From: Cytophagales bacterium
GTDB lineage: Bacteria; Bacteroidota; Bacteroidia; Cytophagales; ES-bin-26
Direction: 5' to 3'
DNA: 6,927 nucleotides
NCBI GenBank assembly: GCA_014379925.1
Contig: JACMKY010000252.1
Span: forward strand, 1-6,927
Shown here in pieces: positions 1 to 5,948 of this stretch. The position numbers and the translations under genes were made by a program. Within the stretch, counting starts at the first letter, position 1. Every line of letters starts with the position of its first letter. Below the pieces are notes generated by a model that saw only the letters and a list, made by a program, of their open reading frames with translations, did not search any database and had not been told where the DNA came from.

Positions 1-1248
1 ATTTCGGCCGTGGTCATCGCCTACATTGCCATGGAACACCTGAGTGCCAAACCGTTGGTGGTGCCGTCGGGCTGGTTTACGCCCTTCTTCCACTGGCGGC
101 TCGACGACCTCAACTGGACAGGTATCATCAACGAAGTGAATGCCAAAATTAAATCGGACGGCTATTCCCTCTTCGGCATTTTCTTCATGATGATGGTCTT
201 CAAAGGCATCCTGGCCAGCCTGGCGGGTCCGGCACCGAACTACGACATGCAGAAAGTGCTGTCCACCAAATCGCCCCGGGACGCGGCCAAGATGAGCGGT
301 TTCGTGTCGATCGTGCTCCTGCCGGTACGGTACGCCATGATTATGGGCTTTACGGTGCTGGCGCTGCTGCACTACGACCAACTCGACCTGCGTTCAGCGA
401 GCGGTATCGACTTCGAAAAAATCCTGCCGGCCGCCATTCAGCAGTTCGTTCCGGCGGGCTTGCTGGGGTTGTTGCTGGCGGGCCTGCTGGCGGCGTTCAT
501 GGGTACGTTCGCCGGAACGCTCAACGCCGCCCAGGCTTACATCGTCAACGACATCTACCTGAAATACGTCAGCCCGGCCGCATCCAACCGGCGCATTGCC
601 CGCATGAACTACGCGTCGGGTCTGCTGGTGGCCGGCTTGGGCATCCTGATGGGCTTGTTCGCCAAAGACGTGAACAGCATTTTGCAGTGGATCGTGTCGG
701 CCCTTTACGGCGGCTACGTCGCGGCGAACGTTCTGAAATGGCACTGGTGGCGGTTCAACGCGAGCGGCTTTTTCTGGGGGATGCTGGCCGGTATCGTCCC
801 GGCCCTGATCTTGCCCTACGTGTTTGGGGACACCCTGGAACTGTACTACTTCCCGCTCCTGCTTGGTCTGTCGCTGGCCGGTTGCATCGCCGGCTCGTTG
901 CTGACGGCCCCGACCGACAGCGGGACGCTCAAATCGTTTTACAAAACGGTGCGGCCCTGGGGCTTCTGGGGTCCGGTTCACGCCCAGGTTGTCGCCGACG
1001 ATCCGACGTTTGAGGCCAACAAAAACTTCCGGCTCGATGTCTTCAACATTGTCATTGGCGTGGTGGCCCAGTGTTGCCTGACCATGCTGCCGATGTACCT
1101 GATTGTCAAGATGCGGACCGAATTTTTCGTCACGCTGGGCCTGCTGGCCGTCTGCGCCCTGATGCTGAAGCGGACCTGGTGGGACCGGCTGCCGACCGAT
1201 TCGCCGGAAACCGTTCCGGTCAGTACCAAACGGGTGTTGACGCATTGA
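1..1248 (+). CDS. Sodium/solute symporter (SSS family), 5'-truncated by window edge
   Basis: This is an inner-membrane transporter, most likely sodium-coupled uptake of mannan-derived disaccharide (substrate inferred from neighbours). The reading frame is open from base 1, so the GTG at position 10 is not the true start; 415 codons are visible, whereas SSS proteins usually have about 500-600 residues. Counting from position 10, hydrophobic helices lie near residues 55-75, 95-122, 140-187 (probably two), 199-218, 225-248, 255-272, 278-300, 343-369 and 374-393. The stretch GLLLAGLLAAFMGTFAGTLN (about 152-171), followed by NAAQAYIVNDIYLKY, is the typical SSS core region where a small-residue helix precedes a conserved N-D-Y segment. 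The B. fragilis mannan operon also pairs a sugar/cation symporter with the phosphorylase and epimerase found next here. It ends in TGA, 38 bases before the phosphorylase. The family call is firm; the substrate is an inference. Confidence 0.88.
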   Translation: MSAVVIAYIAMEHLSAKPLVVPSGWFTPFFHWRLDDLNWTGIINEVNAKIKSDGYSLFGIFFMMMVFKGILASLAGPAPNYDMQKVLSTKSPRDAAKMSGFVSIVLLPVRYAMIMGFTVLALLHYDQLDLRSASGIDFEKILPAAIQQFVPAGLLGLLLAGLLAAFMGTFAGTLNAAQAYIVNDIYLKYVSPAASNRRIARMNYASGLLVAGLGILMGLFAKDVNSILQWIVSALYGGYVAANVLKWHWWRFNASGFFWGMLAGIVPALILPYVFGDTLELYYFPLLLGLSLAGCIAGSLLTAPTDSGTLKSFYKTVRPWGFWGPVHAQVVADDPTFEANKNFRLDVFNIVIGVVAQCCLTMLPMYLIVKMRTEFFVTLGLLAVCALMLKRTWWDRLPTDSPETVPVSTKRVLTH

Positions 1249-1286
1249 TACTGAATTGACCGACCCTTACTCCATCCCTCGTTCCG

Positions 1287-2510
1287 ATGCACCCCGCTTT
1301 CCAACAACGGCTCCAGCAATTACAGAAGCAGCACGTCGACCTCATCACCCTTGCGAACGAAAAACAACCGCTCGGCAACGGCATCTTCGACCGCTACCAA
1401 CGGCCGGTTCTGACGGCGGCGCACGCCCCTTTATTCTGGCGGTACGACCTGAACCCGGCAACGAATCCGTACCTGATGGAGCGCTTCGGCATCAACGCCG
1501 CCTTCAACGCCGGGGCCGTCAAACTGAACGGGCGCTACCTGTTGGTGGCCCGGGTGGAGAGCACGGACCGCAAGTCGTTTTTCGCGGTGGCCGAAAGCCC
1601 GAACGGCATCGACAATTTCCGGTTCCGGGACCGTCCCATCCCCATGCCCGAAACCGGTGACCCGGACGGCAACGTCTACGATATGCGGGTGGTGCAGCAC
1701 GAAGACGGCTGGATTTACGGCCTCTTTTGCACGGAACGCAAAGATCCGGCGGCCCGCCAGGGCGACGAATCGGCGGCGGTGGCGCAGTGCGGCCTGGCCC
1801 GGACCCGCGACCTGATTGCGTGGGAGCGCCTGCCCGACCTGAAAACGCCCTCTCCCCAGCAACGCAACGTGGTACTGCATCCCGAGTTTGTCAACGGCAA
1901 ATACGGGTTCTACACCCGGCCGCAGGATGGATTCATCGAAGCCGGAACGGGGGGAGGGATCGGCTTCGGTTTCGCGGATTCGATGGAAAACGCGGTGATT
2001 GAGCGGGAATTCATCGTTGACCAGAAGCACTACCACACGGTCTACGAAGTAAAAAACGGGCAGGGACCGGCCCCGCTCAAAACCGGGCGCGGCTGGCTTC
2101 ACCTGGCCCACGGGGTCCGGAACACGGCCGCCGGCCTGCGCTACGTGCTGTACCTGTTCATGACCGACCCGAACGAGCTGACGAAGGTCATCCATAAACC
2201 GGCGGGCTACTTCATCGCCCCCGACGGCGGCGAACGAATCGGCGACGTCTCCAACGTAACGTTTGCGAACGGCTGGATTCTGGACGACGACGGCACGGTG
2301 TTTATCTACTACGCCTCGTCGGATACGCGGATGCACGTGGCTACCTCCACGCTTGACCAGCTGCTCGATTACGTCGTCAACACGCCCCCGGATGGGTTGC
2401 GTTCGGCGGCCACGGTGGCGCGGCTCAACGCGCTGATCGACCGCAACGAGGCGTATCAGCCGCCGAAAGGGGTACCGGTATTCAGCACCACCAACGGCCG
2501 CCCGTCGTGA
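1287..2510 (+). CDS. GH130 4-O-beta-D-mannosyl-D-glucose phosphorylase
   Basis: This 407-residue cytoplasmic enzyme probably phosphorolyses beta-1,4-mannosyl-glucose to mannose 1-phosphate and glucose. It has no signal peptide or membrane segment, and its length fits characterised GH130 subfamily 1 enzymes (about 390-400 residues). Visible hallmarks are GINAAFNAGAV (68-78), VARVESTDRKS (88-97), DPDGNVYDMR (125-134), CTERKDP (148-154), LHPEF (197-201) and YTRPQDGF (209-216). Asp132 in YDMR corresponds to the conserved catalytic Asp of the family (Asp131 in the B. fragilis enzyme, from memory). Arg and His residues in the other motifs are expected phosphate and sugar ligands. The ATG at 1287 gives a normal N-terminus; no Shine-Dalgarno is seen, as is usual in Bacteroidota. 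The TGA overlaps the epimerase start, implying one transcript and probable translational coupling. A mannosyl-oligosaccharide phosphorylase (GH130_2) is less likely given the full-length match and the adjacent epimerase. Confidence 0.93.
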   Translation: MHPAFQQRLQQLQKQHVDLITLANEKQPLGNGIFDRYQRPVLTAAHAPLFWRYDLNPATNPYLMERFGINAAFNAGAVKLNGRYLLVARVESTDRKSFFAVAESPNGIDNFRFRDRPIPMPETGDPDGNVYDMRVVQHEDGWIYGLFCTERKDPAARQGDESAAVAQCGLARTRDLIAWERLPDLKTPSPQQRNVVLHPEFVNGKYGFYTRPQDGFIEAGTGGGIGFGFADSMENAVIEREFIVDQKHYHTVYEVKNGQGPAPLKTGRGWLHLAHGVRNTAAGLRYVLYLFMTDPNELTKVIHKPAGYFIAPDGGERIGDVSNVTFANGWILDDDGTVFIYYASSDTRMHVATSTLDQLLDYVVNTPPDGLRSAATVARLNALIDRNEAYQPPKGVPVFSTTNGRPS

Positions 2511-3754
2511 GGACCGCCGCTCCAGTGGTCGAACCGACCCAGTACGGGAGGGAGGTTGCGCACGAACTGACGGCCATTCTCTCGTTCTGGATGCGCCACA
2601 GCCTCGATGCGTCGGGTGGTTTTATCGGCCGGTTGACGGACGACGGACGCGTTGATCCTACCTCGTCCAAAGGCTCGGTGCTGAACGCCCGGATCCTTTG
2701 GACGTTTTCGGCGGCTCATCGCCAAACGGGCAACGCGGATTACCGGGCCGTGGCGGATCGGGCCTACGCGTATTTCGTGCGGCATTTCCTTGACCAAACC
2801 CACGGGGGTGTTTACTGGTCGGTTGATCCGGTGGGGCAGCCACTGAGCACCCGTAAGCAGATTTACAGCCTGGCATTTGCCATCTATGGCCTGAGCGAAT
2901 ACTATAAAATCTCGGCTAAGCCGGAAGCCCTTCAAATCAGCATTGACCTCTACCACTGGATTGAGCAGTACAGTTTTGACGGGGCGTTGGGGGGTTATTG
3001 GGAGGCATTCAGCCGGGAGGGCGCGTTGCTGGCCGATTTGCGGCTGAGTGAAAAAGACCGCAACGATCCCAAAACGATGAACACGCACCTCCACGTTCTG
3101 GAAGGCTACGCCAATCTGTACCGGGTATGGCCGGACGCCGGGCTGAAGCGACAAATCCGGGCGTTGCTGGCCACGTTCCGAATGCACATTCTGAACGCGG
3201 ATACGCACCACCTGCGCCCGTTCTTTACGGCCGACTGGCAACCGACGGCCGACCTGGTTTCGTTCGGGCACGACATCGAAGCATCGTGGCTGCTGCTCGA
3301 AGCGGCCCAAGTGCTGGCCGACGCGGCCACGGCCGACGCGGGTGACGCGGAGCTAACCGGACAGTTCCGGCAGATCGCCGTGTCAATGGCCCGGGCAACC
3401 GCGGCAGGGCTGCAAGCGGATGGCAGCCTCTACCACGAACTGAACCGGGAAAGCGGCCACTGCGATACCCACCGGGAGTGGTGGGTGAGCGCCGAAGCCA
3501 TGGTGGGTTTTCTGAATGCGTATCAGTTGACCGGCGAGGCCGGCTTCTACGAACAATCCGTGGGGGCTTGGCAATTTGCGCAGCAACACCTCCTTGACCG
3601 GGAACGGGGCGAGTGGCGCTGGGGCGTTCTGGATGACTACCGCCCCATGCCCGGCGAAGATAAAATCGGCTTCTGGAAATGTCCGTATCACAATGTCCGG
3701 GCTTGCTTAGCGGTTTGGGAACGCTTGCGTAATAAACCGTTGGCAATCTCTTAA
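2507..3754 (+). CDS. Cellobiose/mannobiose 2-epimerase (AGE family)
   Basis: This is a 415-residue cytoplasmic (alpha/alpha)6-barrel enzyme of the N-acylglucosamine 2-epimerase superfamily. It likely converts the reducing mannose of beta-1,4-mannobiose to glucose, giving the mannosyl-glucose used by the preceding phosphorylase. Cellobiose 2-epimerase signatures are present in order: KGSVLNARILWTFS (55-68, Arg62), KQIYSLAFAIYGLSEYY (117-133), KTMNTHLHVLEGY (189-201), SFGHDIEASWLL (252-263), EWWVSAEAMVGF (324-335) and DKIGFWKCPYHNVRACL (385-401). The catalytic or substrate histidines lie in NTHLH (194/196), at His255 and at His395. The GTG at 2507 shares four bases (GTGA) with the upstream stop. 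The next in-frame ATG (Met29) would remove the first barrel helix, so GTG is preferred. There is no signal peptide. Generic AGE or mannose isomerase is less likely because the CE-specific motifs and context agree. Confidence 0.93.
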   Translation: MRTAAPVVEPTQYGREVAHELTAILSFWMRHSLDASGGFIGRLTDDGRVDPTSSKGSVLNARILWTFSAAHRQTGNADYRAVADRAYAYFVRHFLDQTHGGVYWSVDPVGQPLSTRKQIYSLAFAIYGLSEYYKISAKPEALQISIDLYHWIEQYSFDGALGGYWEAFSREGALLADLRLSEKDRNDPKTMNTHLHVLEGYANLYRVWPDAGLKRQIRALLATFRMHILNADTHHLRPFFTADWQPTADLVSFGHDIEASWLLLEAAQVLADAATADAGDAELTGQFRQIAVSMARATAAGLQADGSLYHELNRESGHCDTHREWWVSAEAMVGFLNAYQLTGEAGFYEQSVGAWQFAQQHLLDRERGEWRWGVLDDYRPMPGEDKIGFWKCPYHNVRACLAVWERLRNKPLAIS

Positions 3755-3755
3755 C

Positions 3756-3800
3756 CCATCGCGGTCCGGCCCGGCAACCGGGCAGTTGCCACGGCGATGG
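3756..3800. repeat. GC-rich inverted repeat / stem-loop after the epimerase
   Basis: One base after the epimerase stop, CCATCGC (3756-3762) pairs perfectly with GCGATGG (3794-3800), and GT/AC (3764-3765 with 3791-3792) extends it past one mismatch. Two mutually exclusive inner stems exist: GCCCGG/CCGGGC (3769-3774 with 3778-3783, 3-base loop) and GGCAAC/GTTGCC (3773-3778 with 3785-3790, 6-base loop). Only TTT follows, so it is not a classical Rho-independent terminator. The 3' arm contains the ATG (3797-3799) that best fits the start of the mannanase remnant. Possible roles are transcript stabilisation, a REP-like palindrome, attenuation, or masking of the start codon. The pairing is read directly; the function is unknown. 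Confidence 0.6.
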
Positions 3801-3858
3801 TTTACTGGCCCTATTTGCCTGCTACCCGTTGTAAACTCCGTTTCCGGCCAGCCGCTGA

Positions 3859-4848
3859 CGGCTAAAACCAAGCCTTACCGAATACGAAATTTGTGGACAA
3901 AGCCGGACCAGCGAAGCAATCATTGACTGGGCCAAAAAAGGCGAAGGACGGAGCATCGTCAGCCTGCTGTGGCACTGGAACGCGCCGACCGACTTGATCA
4001 ACCAGGCCCCGGATAAACTTTGGTGGCGTGGTTTTTATACCGATGCGACTACCTTTGACCTGGCGGCCGTGCTGGCCGACAAGAACGGTGAGCGTTATCA
4101 GCGCATCCTGCGTGACATCGACGCGATTGCCTGGCAACTGAAGAAATTTCAGGCGGCCGACGTACCCGTGCTCTGGCGGCCGCTGCACGAAGCGCCCGGT
4201 GGCTGGTTCTGGTGGGGTGCCAAAGGATCCGGGCCTTTCAAGGAACTCTGGCGCATCCTGTACGACCGGCTGACCAACCACCACAGCCTGCACAACCTGA
4301 TCTGGGTCTACGCCGGCACGGCTGTAATCAATCCGGATTGGTACCCGGGTGATCAGTACGTCGATGCGGTCGGACTGGATGTTTACGCGGAGGCGACGGC
4401 CAACATGAGCGGGAACTGGGCCAACGCGCAGGCGCAATTCGACGGCAAAAAACTGGTCACGCTGTCGGAAACGGGCAACCTGCCGAACGCGGACAAAATT
4501 CGCGGTTTCGGGACGTGGTGGTCTTCGTTCTCGGTTTGGACCGGAACGGACTGGATCAGAAAACAACCGCTCGACCGGCTGAACGCGTTGTACGCCGACC
4601 CGGACGTGATCACCCGCGATGAATTACCCAACTGGCGGCCCACGGTCACGCTCAAAGTTCAGTACCAGGACGGTGACAACGGTCGGGTAGCCAATCACCA
4701 CGTGAAACCCAGCCTGATGCTGGTGAACGAAGGGCCGGCGGCGGTTCCCTACGGTGAACTAACCGTTCGGTATTGGCGCACGGCCGAAAACTACGCCGGT
4801 ATCAACGCCTGGATTGATTACGCGCGCAAGTCGGTCGCAACCAGGTGA
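3859..4848 (+). CDS. GH26 mannanase fragment (catalytic domain lacking its N-terminus, plus first half of CBM3)
   Basis: Frame 1 is open from the stop at 3856-3858 to TGA at 4846-4848. There is no ATG, GTG or TTG before TTG 3994, which falls inside the domain just after the conserved WHWNAP motif (3970-3987), so no credible native start exists. GH26 hallmarks are WRPLHEAPGGWFWWG with the acid/base Glu at 4189-4191, a PGDQYVDAVGLDVY segment (about 4345-4386), and TLSETG with the nucleophile Glu at 4468-4470. The domain ends near 4632 (DELPNW). LKVQYQDGD (about 4651-4677) and ELTVRYW (4756-4776) then open a family 3 carbohydrate-binding module that is cut off at WIDYARK. A product translated from TTG 3994 would lack the early strands of the TIM barrel and is unlikely to fold. 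The GH26 assignment is strong; expression as a functional enzyme is doubtful. Confidence 0.75.
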   Translation, partial: RLKPSLTEYEICGQSRTSEAIIDWAKKGEGRSIVSLLWHWNAPTDLINQAPDKLWWRGFYTDATTFDLAAVLADKNGERYQRILRDIDAIAWQLKKFQAADVPVLWRPLHEAPGGWFWWGAKGSGPFKELWRILYDRLTNHHSLHNLIWVYAGTAVINPDWYPGDQYVDAVGLDVYAEATANMSGNWANAQAQFDGKKLVTLSETGNLPNADKIRGFGTWWSSFSVWTGTDWIRKQPLDRLNALYADPDVITRDELPNWRPTVTLKVQYQDGDNGRVANHHVKPSLMLVNEGPAAVPYGELTVRYWRTAENYAGINAWIDYARKSVATR

Positions 4849-5114
4849 AAACCAAATACGTGGCCTTGGAGCAACCCCGCCGTGGCGCAACTGGCTACGT
4901 GGAGTACCGCTTCGAGGCGTCGGCGGGCAATCTGACCGCCAACGGTAACTCCGGCCCCATCCAGTCCCGGTTGGTCAGCTGCGACTGGGCCAACCTGAGC
5001 GAAACGGATGACTATTCGTACCGAGCTTCGGCGCAATACGCGCTGAGCGACCGCATTACGCTGTATCGCACCGCTCCCGGCGGCGTACCGCAACTCGTTT
5101 GGGGAACCGAACCC
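4636..5114 (+). other. CBM3 module 1 (split by frameshift)
   Basis: The first family 3 cellulose-binding module starts in frame 1 (VTLKVQYQDGD, LMLVNEG, YGELTVRYW, INAWIDYA) and finishes in frame 3 (VGRNQVKTKYV, GPIQSRLVSCDW, DDYSY, LVWGTEP). Alignment with module 2 (WISYAKLGNANV) places the frame change at the CGCGCG run 4821-4826: removing one CG gives WIDYAQVGRNQV, which matches module 2 with no gap. Confidence 0.8.
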
Positions 5115-5876
5115 GACGTGGTGGCACCGGTCACGAAGCCAAAGGCATACGCGCGATCCACCAACGTCAGCCTCCGCGGCCGGGTGATCGGTACCCAGTT
5201 GCAAATAGTCAATGAAGGCAACGTGCCGGTGGCTTACGGTGATTTGTCGGTGCGTTACCGGTTCACTGCGGAGGGTACGCAGAACCTGAACTACTGGATT
5301 AGCTACGCCAAACTTGGCAATGCCAATGTAATGGGTAAGTTTGTGCGGAACTTCGCGCGCAGCAAGGCCGATACCTACTTTGAACTAAAAGTAAAACCAA
5401 CCGTTGGCGTGCTTTATCCATCGAGCAGTACCGGCAACATCCAGTATTGGATCGCCAAAGCAGATTGGTCGGCCTTCAACGAAGACAATGACCATTCGTA
5501 CCAACCGGCGGCGGCCCTCGACACCAACGGCCACGTGACCATCTACCACAAAGGCCAATTGGTGTTCGGCACTGAACCCGCTGCCGTTGCCGGCGGGCGG
5601 CTCGCGACCAGTGAACGGATCACTCCCTGGCAGGTAACGCCGCTGGGCAACCCGGTGGTGGGCGACTACGCCGAGGTGGAAGTTCGCGGAGCCGAAGGTT
5701 TTCCATTGCAACTCCGCTTAACCGATTCAAAAGGCAGCCAGTTGCTTGAACGAAGCACTGAAAAAGCGGCTGCCGTGGCTGCCTACTCGCTTCCGCTGGG
5801 CAAAACACCGGGCATTTATTTCTTACGGGTCAGCACGCCAACCGGTGCCATTACCGTTAAGGTTGTTAAGCCCTGA
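4845..5876 (+). CDS. C-terminal part of the mannanase: rest of CBM3, second CBM3, T9SS sorting domain
   Basis: Frame 3 is open from about 4818 to TGA 5874-5876; its first GTG (4845) overlaps the TGA of the upstream fragment. It opens mid-domain (VKTKYVALEQPRRG), completing the first CBM3, which ends at VWGTEP (5097-5114). A second CBM3 spans about 5163-5580 with the parallel landmarks LQIVNEG, YGDLSVRYRFTAEG, WISYAKLGNANV, DWSAFNEDNDHSY and VFGTEP. CBM3 modules typically bind cellulose. The last 85 or so residues (about 5622-5873; NPVVGDYAEVEV, LQLRLTDSKGSQLL, GIYFLRVSTPTGAITVKV) form a compact beta-rich domain typical of T9SS type A sorting signals, ending in a short KP tail. The open frame is real, but the GTG start is almost certainly fortuitous and there is no signal peptide, so this piece alone could not be secreted. 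Confidence 0.75.
   Translation: MKTKYVALEQPRRGATGYVEYRFEASAGNLTANGNSGPIQSRLVSCDWANLSETDDYSYRASAQYALSDRITLYRTAPGGVPQLVWGTEPDVVAPVTKPKAYARSTNVSLRGRVIGTQLQIVNEGNVPVAYGDLSVRYRFTAEGTQNLNYWISYAKLGNANVMGKFVRNFARSKADTYFELKVKPTVGVLYPSSSTGNIQYWIAKADWSAFNEDNDHSYQPAAALDTNGHVTIYHKGQLVFGTEPAAVAGGRLATSERITPWQVTPLGNPVVGDYAEVEVRGAEGFPLQLRLTDSKGSQLLERSTEKAAAVAAYSLPLGKTPGIYFLRVSTPTGAITVKVVKP
5163..5580 (+). other. CBM3 module 2
   Basis: The second family 3 cellulose-binding module is intact in frame 3. It shares the YG(E/D)L(T/S)VRY, TAE, W(I)xYA, DW and (V)(W/F)GTEP landmarks with module 1, suggesting an old tandem duplication within the enzyme. The two copies are clearly diverged, so the duplication is not recent. 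Confidence 0.8.
5622..5873 (+). other. Type IX secretion C-terminal sorting domain
   Basis: The final 80-odd residues show the pattern of Bacteroidota T9SS type A sorting domains: an NP(V) opening, a beta strand, a QLRLTDSKG turn, a central SLPLG, then GIYFLRVSTPTGAITVKVVK at the end. It would direct export across the outer membrane and attachment or release at the cell surface. This also places the host in Bacteroidota, since T9SS is essentially restricted to that phylum and its relatives. Confidence 0.82.
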
Positions 5877-5948
5877 TTCGGAACCGGTTGAAGACGTTCC
5901 GGTGGGCAACGTTCAAATTATTCAGGCAAACCAATAACCCTTTTTATC

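Larger units (their letters stand above)
3797..5876 (+). pseudogene. Disrupted secreted GH26 beta-1,4-mannanase with two CBM3 and a T9SS sorting domain
   Basis: Reconstructed across frames, this is one gene for an exported mannan endo-1,4-beta-mannosidase: signal peptide, GH26, CBM3, CBM3, type IX sorting domain. Its role would be extracellular cleavage of mannan or glucomannan while bound to cellulose-rich material. It is broken twice. First, the signal-peptide-like sequence lies in pieces: LLALFAC in frame 1 (3802-3822), then LPVVNSVSGQPLTAKTK in frame 3 (3822-3872). GH26 homology only begins at about 3901 in frame 1 (RTSEAIIDWAKKG), after a stop at 3856-3858. From memory of the family, about 70-100 residues of the catalytic domain should precede that point, and the roughly 100 bases available cannot encode them. 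Second, frame 1 ends at TGA 4846-4848 inside the first CBM3, which continues in frame 3. Both catalytic glutamates survive. True decay and a faulty assembly both remain possible. Confidence 0.8.

Noticed and set aside
394..1245. Long minus-strand open frame opposite the symporter
   Set aside because: It mirrors a clear membrane protein, has Arg/Gln-rich low-complexity composition and no recognisable motif; it is a high-GC shadow frame.
1256..1660. Plus-strand open frame overlapping the start of the phosphorylase
   Set aside because: Out of frame with the GH130 protein, Pro/Arg-rich and without motifs; the phosphorylase start at 1287 is well supported.
1431..2336. Long minus-strand open frame opposite the GH130 gene
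   Set aside because: The plus strand encodes all GH130 motifs; the antisense product has no domain-like features.
2456..3310. Long minus-strand open frame opposite the epimerase
   Set aside because: The plus strand encodes the full set of 2-epimerase motifs; the antisense frame is a composition effect.
3756..3805. Rho-independent terminator after the epimerase
   Set aside because: The stem-loop is followed only by TTTACTGG, lacking the T-run expected of an intrinsic terminator.
4845..4848. GTGA overlap read as a genuine coupled gene start
   Set aside because: The junction falls in the middle of a CBM3 domain that continues seamlessly across frames, so it is a lesion, not a gene boundary.
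4815..4850. Programmed ribosomal frameshift
   Set aside because: There is no X_XXY_YYZ slippery heptamer here, and the ungapped alignment to module 2 favours a simple CG duplication.
5746..5937. Small plus-strand open frame across the end of the mannanase
   Set aside because: Out of frame with the T9SS domain, with no recognisable features and no credible initiation context.
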